64,000 bases of DNA from Clostridiales bacterium (GTDB taxonomy: Bacteria > Bacillota > Sulfobacillia > RBS10-35): assembly GCA_018729555.1 (NCBI GenBank), contig JAHHQG010000032.1:27039-91038 (forward strand). The letters run 5' to 3'. The notes under the pieces are model-generated. The model saw only the letters and a program-made list of their open reading frames with translations, was not told the DNA's origin and made no database searches. Position 1 is the stretch's first letter. Each line of letters opens with the position of its first letter. The translations under genes were made by a program, and so were the position numbers. Positions 7,212-15,719 of the stretch are shown in pieces.

Positions 7212-8284
7212 AAGAGAGTACCGGTGGTGCCCGTCGTTCCCCCCGTGCCCGCGGTACCCCGGTTCGTTCCTGTCGTCCCGGTGGTACCCGTGGTCCCGGT
7301 CGTTCCTGTGGTGCCGCGGGTCGTGGTGGTGGTCCCCGTGGTTCCCGTGGTGGTACCCGTCGTTCCGGGTGCCGTCGGGGTCCCGCTCATCCCGGCCCGC
7401 CTATCGGTAAAGTAGACCGTCTGGGTGGGACCCATGGTCCCCGCCGCTGTCCCCACCGTCCCCGTCGTAGTTCCCGGGGTTACGCCCGTCGTACCGGTCG
7501 TGCCGGTGGTACCCGTCGTACCGGGAGCGGTGGTGGTTCCCGCTGTCCCGCGGGTGGTGGTGGTGGTACCCGTGGTGCCCGTGGTGCCGGTCGTTCCGCG
7601 GGTGGTCCCCGTGGTCCCGGTAGTCCCCGTGGCATTCCCGGTGTTCTGGTCAAACCAGGGCTTCGTTTCCGTCCCGGCCGGGAGCACCGCCCGCACCCCG
7701 ATGACTTCGCCCCCCGAGCCTACGATCACCCAGAGGCCGGGCTCATCAGCCGTGGCGGTGGTGGCCACCGGAGCACCATCGGCTCCCGGAATCGTCTGAT
7801 TGCCCGTGGGGACACCCGGAGGTGGGGTCCGGGGGGTCGTGGCCGTCCCCCGGTTGGTGGTGGTGCCGGTGGTGCCCGTCGTACCTCTCGTCGTGCCGGT
7901 GGTCGTCCCTGTCGTCCCTGTCGTTCCACGGGTCGTCCCCGTCGTTCCCGTCGTTCCGGGGGTGGTTCCGGGCGCCGTGGTGGTCCCCGTCCTGCCGGGT
8001 ATCACGCCCGTGGGGCCGTAGAGCTGCCCCCCCGACTGGAGATCGCGCCCGCCACCCCCGTAGGTTTCCAGCTTCGGATTGAGCGTCTGTAAGTCACGCC
8101 AGCTGATGAGCGTAGCCAGGGCTGTATTCATCTGCAGCCGGGACGGTATGAGGCCCGTACCCGCATTGGTGGCCCCCGTCTGGGGCTGCTGGGCCGGGCC
8201 CCTTCCCGTCACCCAGGTGCAGCTGGAAAGCGTCAGGGCCAAGGCCAGGACTACGCCCATCGCCCAGTGGCGACGTTTGCCCAT
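7133..8284 (-). CDS. Lipoprotein with three Gly-Thr repeat tracts (frameshifted before its C-terminal domain)
   Basis: Unknown function. The signal peptide has lipobox LSSC (Cys22). Residues 48-97 are ordinary sequence (LQMNTALATLISWRDLQTLNPK). Three low-complexity tracts made of GTT, GTTG and RGTTG units follow, at about residues 98-150, 218-283 and 301-356. Between them are short globular segments: DEPGLWVIVGSGGEVIGVR and GPTQTVYFTDRRAG. The tracts look like expansions inserted into loops of one folded domain. The last 27 residues (LLVPQGPIRVPPPP onward) are atypical and are probably the result of a frameshift near 7212; the true C-terminus lies at 6858 in another frame. It may be a flexible surface spacer or adhesin, but nothing in the sequence settles it. 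Confidence 0.7.
   Translation of the reverse strand: MGKRRHWAMGVVLALALTLSSCTWVTGRGPAQQPQTGATNAGTGLIPSRLQMNTALATLISWRDLQTLNPKLETYGGGGRDLQSGGQLYGPTGVIPGRTGTTTAPGTTPGTTGTTGTTRGTTGTTGTTTGTTRGTTGTTGTTTNRGTATTPRTPPPGVPTGNQTIPGADGAPVATTATADEPGLWVIVGSGGEVIGVRAVLPAGTETKPWFDQNTGNATGTTGTTGTTRGTTGTTGTTGTTTTTRGTAGTTTAPGTTGTTGTTGTTGVTPGTTTGTVGTAAGTMGPTQTVYFTDRRAGMSGTPTAPGTTGTTTGTTGTTTTTRGTTGTTGTTGTTGTTGTNRGTAGTGGTTGTTGTLLVPQGPIRVPPPPRGQRRPFASGASS
7217..7993 (-). repeat. Tandem coding repeats (Gly-Thr-Thr units) in three tracts
   Basis: Tracts at about 7217-7384, 7436-7633 and 7835-7993 are built from degenerate 9- to 12-base units that read GTT or GTTG in the minus frame. They are codon-phased, so they are protein repeats rather than spacers. 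Such tracts are prone to slippage and to assembly collapse. Confidence 0.9.
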
Positions 8285-8337
8285 GAATATCCCCTCCGCG
8301 AAGGAGTGTGCATCCGCCCGAAGGCTTCTATGAGGCG

Positions 8338-8363
8338 AAAAAAAGGAAGCCCGGCTCCTTCGA
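8338..8363 (-). terminator. Weak candidate terminator downstream of mltG
   Basis: On the minus strand an imperfect GGAGCC/GGCTTCC hairpin is followed by seven consecutive T (8344-8338). The stem is short and bulged. Confidence 0.35.
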
Positions 8364-8452
8364 AGGGTCGTCGTCTCTTGCCGTCAACGTCTTCCTTGGG
8401 TTTTGCCGCGCTTTGCGGCCTCGGTAGCAATTGTTGAAAGCCGTGGCAGCCT

Positions 8453-9511
8453 TCACCGCCGGCTTTCCTGCCGGACCTTCTGGACGTTTCTCAGATGAGT
8501 CCCATAATCCCTGGCGTAATAGGTAGTGCCGTCGGGCGCCGACACAAAGTAGAGGTAATCCACTTCGGCCGGGTGGAGGGCCGCCTCGATGGCCCCCTCC
8601 CCCGGGCTGGCGATGGGCCCCGGGGGAAGCCCCTCATAGACGTACGTGTTGTAGGACACCTCCGCCTGAAGATCCCGCTTCGTCAGCTGATCCCCCGGCT
8701 TTCCCAGGGCGTAGGCCACCGTCGGATCGGCCTGGAGCTTCATCTTGAGCTTCAGGCGGTTGTGAAACACCGCCGAGATCTTGGGCTGGTCCTCCGGGAA
8801 CCTGGCTTCCTTCTCGATGATGGAGGCCAAGGTCAAAACCTCATGGACGCTCATCCCCAGCTCCTTCGCCCTTTCCCGCCGCTCGGGCGTAAACCGCCGG
8901 TAGGTCTCCTCCACCATCTTTCCCACCACCTCAGCCACCGGCGTCCCGTAGGGGAAGCGGTAGGTCTCGGGAAAGAGGTACCCCTCCAACGGCTCTTTCA
9001 CGCCCGGCGGAGGAAGTTCTTCCAGCCAGCGGGTGTCGCGAAGGGCCCGATCCACCTCATCGGCCGACCAAAACCCCAAACCCAGGAGGATCTCCCGGAT
9101 CTCCTCCACCGTCTTTCCTTCCGGCACCGTGAAGGAAAACTCCAGGACCTCCCCCCGGCGGAGCATGGCCACGATGGACGCCACATCCTGGGAAGGGCTA
9201 AAGCCGTACCAGCCCGCCTGGAGCTGGCCGTCCTCCCCCTTGAAGCGAACGTACAGGCGAAAGGCGAGGGGATCCCGGATGATCCCCTTCTCGTAAAGGA
9301 GCTGGGCGATGGCCTGGGTGCTGGCCCCCTCAGGGATCTGGACCACCACCTGGGATGGGCTTTCGGCGTCCACGGGGGAAAGGCGGGCCTGAAAGGCTTC
9401 CCAGGCCCCAAAGGCGCCGCCGCCTAGAAGAAGGAGGAGGACGAGAAAGGCAAGAGCCCAGGGCCGGAAAGGCCGCCTGGGCTCTTGCCGCCGTTCCAAT
9501 TCAGCGCCCAC
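8453..9511 (-). CDS. mltG: Endolytic murein transglycosylase MltG (YceG-like)
   Basis: Cleaves nascent glycan strands at the membrane and so sets glycan chain length. It has an N-terminal membrane anchor (residues 17-38, WALAFLVLLLLLGGGAFGA), a LysM-like region, then the YceG catalytic domain with LTLASIIEKEA, where Glu233 matches the catalytic glutamate. Later motifs include FHNRL, LQADPTVAYALG and the terminal YYARDYGTH. At 352 aa it is a normal size. It is the last gene of the alaS-rhomboid-ruvX-DUF1292-mltG run, an order well known in Bacillota. Start is GTG at 9511, eight bases after the DUF1292 stop. Confidence 0.96.
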   Translation of the reverse strand: MGAELERRQEPRRPFRPWALAFLVLLLLLGGGAFGAWEAFQARLSPVDAESPSQVVVQIPEGASTQAIAQLLYEKGIIRDPLAFRLYVRFKGEDGQLQAGWYGFSPSQDVASIVAMLRRGEVLEFSFTVPEGKTVEEIREILLGLGFWSADEVDRALRDTRWLEELPPPGVKEPLEGYLFPETYRFPYGTPVAEVVGKMVEETYRRFTPERRERAKELGMSVHEVLTLASIIEKEARFPEDQPKISAVFHNRLKLKMKLQADPTVAYALGKPGDQLTKRDLQAEVSYNTYVYEGLPPGPIASPGEGAIEAALHPAEVDYLYFVSAPDGTTYYARDYGTHLRNVQKVRQESRR

Positions 9512-9519
9512 CTAGAGGG

Positions 9520-9930
9520 TCATTCCTCTTCGTCGTCGTCTTCGTCCTCAAAATCATCGTCCTCGAAGTCGTCCTCATCGAAGTCGTCGAAGTCGTCCAG
9601 GTCCTCATCCTCGTCATCCAGGTCGTCTTCTTCCCATTCCGCCTGGATTTCATCCCAGCGCTTGGCCACCCGCTGGAATTCCTCCTCGTCCTCGATGCTG
9701 GTGAGGATCTCCTCGCCCTTCTCATCCGTCTCCAGCCGCATGACGATGGCCTCCTCGTCGTTGTCCTCCTCGGCCAGGATCACGTACTGCTGGCCGTCCA
9801 CTTCCAGGACATCCACCATGTCGTAGGTGTGCTCGTGGCCTTCGTCATCGGTGATGACGATCTGGGTGTCCTCTTCGTCCGCAAAAAGAAATTCCTGGTC
9901 CTCATCATGGTTGTGCCGATCCTCTGCCAT
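9520..9930 (-). CDS. DUF1292 family protein with very acidic tail (YrzB-like)
   Basis: Function unknown; members of this family sit between ruvX and mltG in many Bacillota, as here. I prefer the ATG at 9930 because AGGAGG lies eight bases upstream, whereas the GTG at 9939 is almost on top of it. Residues 20-75 hold the conserved core (QIVITDDEGHEHTYDMVDVLEVDGQQYVIL, shown here in part). The last 35 residues are almost only Asp, Glu and Phe, encoded by a repetitive GA-rich stretch. The tail probably is disordered and could bind basic proteins or metal; that is inference. Confidence 0.9.
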   Translation of the reverse strand: MAEDRHNHDEDQEFLFADEEDTQIVITDDEGHEHTYDMVDVLEVDGQQYVILAEEDNDEEAIVMRLETDEKGEEILTSIEDEEEFQRVAKRWDEIQAEWEEDDLDDEDEDLDDFDDFDEDDFEDDDFEDEDDDEEE

Positions 9931-10060
9931 CCATGCCACCTCCTGGCTGCTGCTACAGACGTAGTCTATCCCACGAAGTTCCCGTTATAAAGATGCCCCT
10001 CGCCCTGGCCATCGACCCCTTCCCCTACCAGTTTCCAGTCTCTTGCAGCCCCTGTCCAGC

Positions 10061-10489
10061 TCAAGGCCGCCGCCGCTCCAGGTAAGTCTGCAAAAGGAGG
10101 ATGGCCGCCACCCGGTCCCGCACCCTTTTCCGCTTCCTCCGGGAAAGGTCGCCCTCCAAAAGGATCCGCTCCGCCTCCTTGGTGGTCCAGCGCTCGTCGA
10201 AAAGGACGGCCTTCACCCCCGCCTTTTGAAGGGCTTCGGCAAATCGCCGGGCTTCCCGGGCCATCACCCCTTCTTCGCCGCGGAGGCGGCGGGGCATCCC
10301 CACCACCACCTCCGATACCCCCTCTCTCTCCACCAGCTCCAAAACCGGGGGAAGGGCCCAGAGGAAATCTTCGCCCGCTTCCTCCCTTGAAAAGACGGGG
10401 CCTCCCTGGGCCGTCAAGCCCAAGGGATCGCTGAGGGCCGTCCCCACCCGGCGAAAACCGAGGTCCACGGCTAAAATCCGCCCGGCCAC
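10061..10489 (-). CDS. ruvX: RuvX/YqgF, RNase H-fold nuclease (pre-16S rRNA processing)
   Basis: The family trims the 5' end of 16S rRNA precursor in E. coli and is also described as a Holliday-junction resolvase-like enzyme. Acidic active-site residues are present: Asp9 in LAVDLGFRRVG, Glu in LFDERWTT and Asp in RVRDRVAAILLLQ. Length (142 aa) is typical. It overlaps the end of the upstream rhomboid gene by 19 bases, which suggests translational coupling. A gap of about 130 bases follows before the DUF1292 gene. Confidence 0.95.
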   Translation of the reverse strand: MAGRILAVDLGFRRVGTALSDPLGLTAQGGPVFSREEAGEDFLWALPPVLELVEREGVSEVVVGMPRRLRGEEGVMAREARRFAEALQKAGVKAVLFDERWTTKEAERILLEGDLSRRKRKRVRDRVAAILLLQTYLERRRP

Positions 10490-11139
10490 GAAGGGCGCCT
10501 CCTTCCCCAGAGGCGCATCAAAAAGATGCCCGCCAAAAAGCCTCCGATGTGGGCAAAATAGGCCACCGTCTCGCTCCCCGGCTGCTGGAAGACGCTGAGG
10601 CCTCCGATGACCTGGAGCAAAAACCAGTAGAGGAGCATGAGAAAGGCCGGCAGGCGCACCACCGTGATGAAGATCCCGAGGAAGAGGAGGGTCCGCACCT
10701 GGGCCCCGGGAAAGGCCACCCAGTACCCTCCAAGGACCCCCGCCACAGCCCCGCTGGCCCCCAAGGCCGGGACGGTCGAGGTGGGATGGGTGAGGATGTG
10801 GAGGGCGTTTCCCAGGACCCCCGTCACAAGATAGAAGGCCAGGTACCGCAGGGACCCCAACCGGCCCTCCACGTTATCCCCGAAGACCCATAGAAAGAGC
10901 ATGTTCCCCAGGAGATGGAGCCAGCTCCCGTGGAGGAACATGGCGCTCACCAGGGTGATGTAGGGCGTCGGGCCCGTAAAGAAGTCCCGGGGTACCACGG
11001 CCCATTGCCGGAAAAAGGCATAGAGCTCGGGCCCCGAAAGAAGGGTCTCGTGGTAGAAGACGTAGACGTTCATCAGGATGAGGGCCCACGTCACCCAGGG
11101 CGTCCCCCGCCGGGGGGCATCGTCGGCAAAGGGGATCAT
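10471..11139 (-). CDS. Rhomboid-family intramembrane serine protease
   Basis: Cuts transmembrane substrates inside the lipid bilayer. The catalytic dyad is present: Ser129 in the GASG motif (LGASGAVAG) and His197 in FAHIGGFLAG. Asn79 (HLLGNMLF) fits the oxyanion position. Six or so hydrophobic helices span 222 residues, the small prokaryotic type. The start overlaps the alaS stop (ATGA) and its end overlaps ruvX, so it is embedded in that operon. Placement of a rhomboid between alaS and ruvX is not part of the classic Bacillus order. Substrates cannot be predicted. Confidence 0.93.
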   Translation of the reverse strand: MIPFADDAPRRGTPWVTWALILMNVYVFYHETLLSGPELYAFFRQWAVVPRDFFTGPTPYITLVSAMFLHGSWLHLLGNMLFLWVFGDNVEGRLGSLRYLAFYLVTGVLGNALHILTHPTSTVPALGASGAVAGVLGGYWVAFPGAQVRTLLFLGIFITVVRLPAFLMLLYWFLLQVIGGLSVFQQPGSETVAYFAHIGGFLAGIFLMRLWGRRRPSWPGGF

Positions 11140-13739
11140 GGCTTAGGGCTGTGGGCCTTTAAGAGCTCCCGGGCTTTCGCCAGGGCCCGTTCCAGCCCCC
11201 GGGGATCCTTTCCCCCGGCCTGGGCAAAGTCGGGGCGTCCGCCGCCGCCGCCTCCCACTTCCTTCGCCACCTCCCCCAGAAACTTACCCGCATGAAGACC
11301 CCTTTCCACCGCCTCGGGGCTGAAGGCCGCCACCAGGAGCACCCGTCCCGAAGCGGTGGCGGCGAGAAGGGCCCCGCCGCCGGGGAGCTTTTGCCGCAGC
11401 TCTTCCGCCAAAGTGCGGAGCTCCTCGGGATCCTGAAGGGACGTCTCCGCCACCACAAAATCGCCGTCCCGCTCCTTGAGGAGCCGCTCCCTCTCCTGGC
11501 GGCGGATGCGGGCCTCGTAGGACCGCAAGGCAGCTTCCAGGGCCTCCCTTTCCGCCTCCAGCTGCTCCAGGCGCCGGGGAAGATCGTCCCACGGGCTCTT
11601 GGTCTTTTCCTCGAGGAGCCGGAGGATTTCTTCCTTGCGGCGAAGGTCATCCAGGAGGCCCCATCCCGTCACCGCCTCGATGCGGCGGACACCCGTTCCC
11701 ACCCCGCCCTCGTGGACGATGTGGAAAAGGCCGATCTGGGAGGAGCGGTCCACATGGGTGCCCCCGCAGAGCTCCAGGGACACCGATCCCACCCCCACCA
11801 CCCGGACCCTCTCGCCGTATTTCTCCTCAAAGAAGGCGAGGGCGCCCCTGGCGAGGGCCTCGTCGCGGTCCATCTCCTCCACCGTCACGGGAAGATCCTC
11901 AAGGATCCAGCGGTTCACCTCATCCTCCACCGCCCGGAGATCCTCCGGCGTGAGGGGGCGGAGGGCGGTGAAGTCGAATCGCAGCCGGTCGGGGGCCACC
12001 AGGGACCCCTTTTGGTGGGTCTGGGGGCCGAGGAGCTTTCGGAGGGCGCTATGGAGAAGGTGGGTGGCGGTGTGGTTCCGCATGGCAGCCCGCCGCCGGT
12101 CCTCATCCACCCGGGCCACCCCTTCCATCCCCGGCTGGAGGCCCTCTTTCTCCGCCACCCGGTGGAGGTACCAGGCCCCTTGCCGCTGGGTATCCAGGAC
12201 GCGGATCTCCCTCCCTTCCAGGCGAAGGACCCCCTGATCCCCCACCTGGCCGCCCCCTTCGGCGTAAAAGGGCGTCTGGTCCAGGATGACCCAGGCGCCT
12301 TCCTCGTCCCCGTCCACCGCCAGGATCTCAAAGGGCGCCTCCAGCCGCCGGTAGCCCACAAAGCGGGTGGGGGGAAGATCCTCGGGCCAGGCGAAGCGGG
12401 TTTCCCGCAGCTTTCGCTGCCGGTCCTCCCGGGCCCGCCGCCGCTGCTCCTCCATGGCCTTCTCAAAGCCGGGGAGATCCAAGGCGAGGCCTTCTTCCCG
12501 GGCCGCATCCTGCAGGAGGTCCAGGGGGAAGCCGTAGGTGTCGTAGAGGCGGAACATGTCCTCCCCGGCGATGACGCCCCCCTTCCTGCGGGCCTCTTCC
12601 ACCACATCCGCCAGGCGCCGCAACCCCTCCTGGAGGGTCTGGCCGAAGCGCTCCTCCTCCTGGCGGAGGGCCAGGGCGATGGTCTCCCTTTCTTTCCGGA
12701 GTTCGGGGTAGGCATCCCCCATGATGGCCTCCACCACAGGCAAGAGCTCCCCCAGGAAGGGCCCTTCCAACCCCAGCTGGCGCCCGTAGCGGATGGCCCG
12801 CCGGAGGATGCGCCGGAGGACGTAGCCTCTTCCCTCGTTGGAGGGAAACACCCCGTCGGCCACCAGGAAGGCCGCCGCCCGCACATGGTCGGCGATCACC
12901 CGGAAGGGCTTTCCCTCGGGATCCCGGCGGTAGGGCCGCCGGCTCATCTCCTCCAGCTTCTGGATGATGGGGCGGAAGAGATCCGTCTCCCAGTTGGCCT
13001 CCACCCCCTGCAAGAGGGTGAGGACCCGCTCCAGGCCCATGCCGGTATCCACGCCGGGCTTGGGGAGGGGCAAAAGGGGGCCCCCGGGCTCTTTCCGCTC
13101 GTATTGCATGAACACCAAGTTCCAGATCTCCAGCCACCGGTCGCAGTCGCAAAGGCCGATGCCGCACTGGGGACCGCACCGGAAGGCTTCTCCCCGATCG
13201 ATGAAGATCTCGCTGTTGGGGCCGCAGGGGCCGGTGTCGCCCATGGCCCAGAAGTTGGTGTCATCCCCCAAAAAGACGATGCGCTCCCGGGGAAGGCCGG
13301 CTTCCTCCTGCCACAACCGGGCCGCCTCCTCATCGTCCTTATGGACCGTCACCCAAATGCTTCCCGGATCCATCTCCAAGTAGCGGGTGACATACTCCCA
13401 GGCATAGCGGATGGCTTCGCGCTTGAAGTAATCGCCAAAGGAAAAGTTCCCTAGCATCTCAAAGAAGGTCTGGTGGCGGGCCGTCTCCCCCACGTTCTCC
13501 AGATCGTTATGCTTCCCCCCGGCCCGCATGCACTTTTGCACCGACACCGCCCGGGGATAGGGAGCCGGCCGCGCCCCGGTGAAAAAATCCTTGAACTGCA
13601 CCATCCCGGCGTTGGTGAAGAGAAGGGTGGGGTCTTCGGCGGGGACCAAACTGGAGCTGGGCACCACCGTGTGACCCCTCTCGGCGAAAAACTGCAAAAA
13701 GGACTGGCGGAGCTCCGCCGCTGTCTTGGGTCTCGCCAT
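11136..13739 (-). CDS. alaS: Alanyl-tRNA synthetase
   Basis: Charges tRNA-Ala with alanine and removes misacylated Ser/Gly. The class II core (residues 1-240) includes FFAERGH, LFTNAGMVQFKDFF and GGPLLPLPKPGVDTGMGLER. The editing domain carries HTATHLLH and the zinc residues in ELCGGTHVDRSSQIG. The C-terminal DHHA1 region holds GGGGGGRPDFAQAGGKDP. At 867 aa it is full length. The upstream gap to the promoter of divergent uppP is short, so there is no room for a T-box leader. A GGAGGCGGTGAG ribosome site precedes the ATG. Confidence 0.98.
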   Translation of the reverse strand: MARPKTAAELRQSFLQFFAERGHTVVPSSSLVPAEDPTLLFTNAGMVQFKDFFTGARPAPYPRAVSVQKCMRAGGKHNDLENVGETARHQTFFEMLGNFSFGDYFKREAIRYAWEYVTRYLEMDPGSIWVTVHKDDEEAARLWQEEAGLPRERIVFLGDDTNFWAMGDTGPCGPNSEIFIDRGEAFRCGPQCGIGLCDCDRWLEIWNLVFMQYERKEPGGPLLPLPKPGVDTGMGLERVLTLLQGVEANWETDLFRPIIQKLEEMSRRPYRRDPEGKPFRVIADHVRAAAFLVADGVFPSNEGRGYVLRRILRRAIRYGRQLGLEGPFLGELLPVVEAIMGDAYPELRKERETIALALRQEEERFGQTLQEGLRRLADVVEEARRKGGVIAGEDMFRLYDTYGFPLDLLQDAAREEGLALDLPGFEKAMEEQRRRAREDRQRKLRETRFAWPEDLPPTRFVGYRRLEAPFEILAVDGDEEGAWVILDQTPFYAEGGGQVGDQGVLRLEGREIRVLDTQRQGAWYLHRVAEKEGLQPGMEGVARVDEDRRRAAMRNHTATHLLHSALRKLLGPQTHQKGSLVAPDRLRFDFTALRPLTPEDLRAVEDEVNRWILEDLPVTVEEMDRDEALARGALAFFEEKYGERVRVVGVGSVSLELCGGTHVDRSSQIGLFHIVHEGGVGTGVRRIEAVTGWGLLDDLRRKEEILRLLEEKTKSPWDDLPRRLEQLEAEREALEAALRSYEARIRRQERERLLKERDGDFVVAETSLQDPEELRTLAEELRQKLPGGGALLAATASGRVLLVAAFSPEAVERGLHAGKFLGEVAKEVGGGGGGRPDFAQAGGKDPRGLERALAKARELLKAHSPKP

Positions 13740-13756
13740 GACTCACCGCCTCCACG

Positions 13757-13786
13757 TTGGTGACCTCCACCGGCATCTTCTACAAT
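13757..13786 (+). promoter_or_regulatory. Candidate sigma-A promoter for uppP
   Basis: TTGGTG (13757-13762), 18 bases, then TACAAT (13781-13786). The predicted start of transcription falls about 55 bases before the TTG start I choose for uppP, which also argues against the upstream ATG that lies inside the -10. Confidence 0.5.
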
Positions 13787-13847
13787 GGGACAGTACCAGC
13801 TTGCGCCGCCTGCCGTCCAGGAGCGGCGCCAGGGAGGAGACGCACCC

Positions 13848-14690
13848 TTGCCCACCTTAAGCTACTGGAACGCCCTCTGGTTTGCCATCGTCCAGGGTAT
13901 TACCGAGCTTTTCCCCGTCAGTTCCGTCGCCCACGCCGTCCTCATCCCGGCCCTCTTCCCCGTCCCCATCGACCTGGACGCCCTCTTGCCCTTTACCGTC
14001 ATGCTCCACCTGGGGACCGCCTTTTCCCTCCTGCTCTTCTACTGGCGGGAGTGGCTCTCCTTCCTTCTGGCCCTCTTCAAGAAGGAGAAGACCACCGCAA
14101 GGGACGTCTTCTGGCGGGTGGTCCTGGGGACCATCCCGGCCGCCCTCATCGGGTTTTTCTTCCTCGATAAGCTCCGGGCCCACTTCCCCTCGGGCGCCAG
14201 CGCCGCCTTCTTTCTGATGGTTAACGGCCTCATCCTCTGGATCGCCGACGGGCGCCGGCGGAAGGCCCCCGTCACCAGCCCCGACGTAGATCGGGAGATC
14301 GCCCGCCTCACGCCCCTCCAGAGCATGGGGGTGGGCCTCGCCCAGAGCCTGGCCCTCATCCCCGGCTTCAGCCGCTCCGGCATGACCATGGTGGCGGGCC
14401 TCTACGCGGGCCTCAGCTACTCCGCCGCCGCCCGCTTCGCCTTCCTCTTGGGCACCCCCATCATCCTGGGGGCGGGACTGGTGGAGGTGCCCCGCCTCTT
14501 CGAGCCCCAGTTCCGCCCCATCCTGGGTCCCTCCATCGTCGGGGCCCTCGGTGCCGGGGCCGCCGCCTACCTGGCGGTGACCATCCTGGTGAACTACTTC
14601 CGCCGCCATGAGGTGGAGGCCTTCCGGCCCTTCGCCCTCTACTGCCTCCTGGTGGGGGCCGCCGCCTTCCTCTACCTCCGGTTTTTCTAG
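13848..14690 (+). CDS. uppP: Undecaprenyl-diphosphatase (BacA/UppP)
   Basis: Recycles the lipid carrier of cell-wall synthesis by removing a phosphate from undecaprenyl diphosphate in the membrane. The start is set at TTG 13848 because AGGGAGGAG lies eight bases before it and the family N-terminus begins there (YWNALWFAIVQGITELFPVSS). An upstream ATG at 13785 would put a 21-residue charged leader in front and lies inside the likely -10. The second catalytic motif GFSRSGMTMVAGL is present, with eight hydrophobic helices in 280 residues. The gene is convergent with the AI-2E-type permease, three bases apart, and divergent from alaS. Loss or overexpression of this family often alters bacitracin response. 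Confidence 0.95.
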   Translation: MPTLSYWNALWFAIVQGITELFPVSSVAHAVLIPALFPVPIDLDALLPFTVMLHLGTAFSLLLFYWREWLSFLLALFKKEKTTARDVFWRVVLGTIPAALIGFFFLDKLRAHFPSGASAAFFLMVNGLILWIADGRRRKAPVTSPDVDREIARLTPLQSMGVGLAQSLALIPGFSRSGMTMVAGLYAGLSYSAAARFAFLLGTPIILGAGLVEVPRLFEPQFRPILGPSIVGALGAGAAAYLAVTILVNYFRRHEVEAFRPFALYCLLVGAAAFLYLRFF

Positions 14691-14693
14691 GCC

Positions 14694-15713
14694 TTAAGCC
14701 CATCCCTGGGTGAAGAGGCGGTAGAGAAACCGCACCGTCACCACCAGGAATCCCAGGGCCGGAAGGGCCAGGAGCACCCCGAGAAAGCCGAAGAAGTGGC
14801 CCCCCAGAAGGAGGGCGAAGATGACCACCAGGGGGTGGAACCCCAGGGTGGTCCGCATGATGGCGGGCCCCATGATGGCCCCCTCCAGCTGCTGGATGAC
14901 GAGAAACACCGCCGCCACCCAGAGGAGCTTCCCCGCGGACTGGCCGGCCGCCACCCAGAGGGCGGGCACCGCGCCGAGAAAGGGCCCCACGTAAGGGATG
15001 AGCTCCCCGATGGCGGCGGCCACCCCTAGAAGAAGCCAGTAGGGGAGGCCCAGGAGGGCCATGGCGAGGGCCGTCAGGGTCCCCACCAGGATGCTAAGGA
15101 AGAACTGCCCCCGGATGTATCCCGCCAGCATCCGGTCCAGCTCCTGGACGTAGCGGAGGAAAAGGGTCCTTTGGCGGGTCGGGACCCAGCGCAGGAGCAC
15201 CTGGCGAAACCGGGGCCAGTCGGCCAGCATGTAAAAGGCCACAAAGGGCGAGAGGAGAAGGAGAAAGAGGCTCTCCAGCAGGCGGTCCGCCTGCTCCAGC
15301 CGGGCTTTGACCCACCCCTCCACCCGCGCCTGCCAGATGGGAAGGCTCTCCCGGGCGGCATCGGCCACGGCCGGGGGAAGGCGCCCCGAGAGGGTTTGGA
15401 TCTCCCGGAACCAAGGGGGGATGGATTGGGCGAAGGCCTCCATCTCCTCCCCCAGGGTGGGAAGCCAGAGAACCGCCAAAAGGGTGACGAGGCCTCCCAA
15501 AAGGAGAAAGAGGAGGGCCGTCGCCAGCCAGCGGGATAGGCCCTTTTGGTGCAGAAGGTTGACGGCCGGCATGAAGAGAAAGGCCAAGGCGCCCCCCACC
15601 AGAAAGGGGAGGGGCACCGGCCACGATAGCCAGAGGAAAAGGGGCACCGCCAGGATGAGGAGCAGGGCCAGGATGCCCTGCATCCAGCGCTCCCTGGCTC
15701 CCAGCTCCTCCAT
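14694..15713 (-). CDS. AI-2E family transporter (PerM/YtvI/YrrI-like)
   Basis: A polytopic membrane protein of the PF01594 family, whose members export autoinducer-2, act in Na+/H+ exchange or have no known substrate. Features: N-terminal paired helices (LALLLILAVPLFLWLS), a central cytoplasmic-like stretch, then the conserved YIRGQFFLSILVGTLTALA and IGELIPYVGPFLGAVPA motifs. Length is 339 aa. In Bacillota this family often sits close to alaS, as it does here. It is the last gene of the run that begins with the Rrf2 regulator, six bases after the small protein gene. Confidence 0.9.
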   Translation of the reverse strand: MEELGARERWMQGILALLLILAVPLFLWLSWPVPLPFLVGGALAFLFMPAVNLLHQKGLSRWLATALLFLLLGGLVTLLAVLWLPTLGEEMEAFAQSIPPWFREIQTLSGRLPPAVADAARESLPIWQARVEGWVKARLEQADRLLESLFLLLLSPFVAFYMLADWPRFRQVLLRWVPTRQRTLFLRYVQELDRMLAGYIRGQFFLSILVGTLTALAMALLGLPYWLLLGVAAAIGELIPYVGPFLGAVPALWVAAGQSAGKLLWVAAVFLVIQQLEGAIMGPAIMRTTLGFHPLVVIFALLLGGHFFGFLGVLLALPALGFLVVTVRFLYRLFTQGWA

Positions 15714-15719
15714 GGGCCC

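Noticed and set aside
7176..8021. CRISPR-like or regulatory tandem repeats, and plus-strand Val-Pro repeat proteins
   Set aside because: The units are degenerate and in codon phase with the minus-strand Gly-Thr lipoprotein; there are no spacers, and the Val-Pro frames are its antisense shadow.
8285..8452. Possible riboswitch between mltG and the Gly-Thr lipoprotein
   Set aside because: A few motifs (GCCGC/GCGGC hairpin, GCAAAGC) recall cyclic-di-GMP aptamers, but the conserved core and pairing pattern are not present.
11292..13454. Plus-strand 720-codon frame
   Set aside because: Antisense to alaS, no family motifs; long open antisense frames are expected at this GC content. The same holds for frames opposite glpD, glpK, cheA and the receptor.
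13740..13847. T-box leader for alaS
   Set aside because: The space upstream of alaS is far too short before the divergent uppP promoter, and no T-box or specifier structure is seen.
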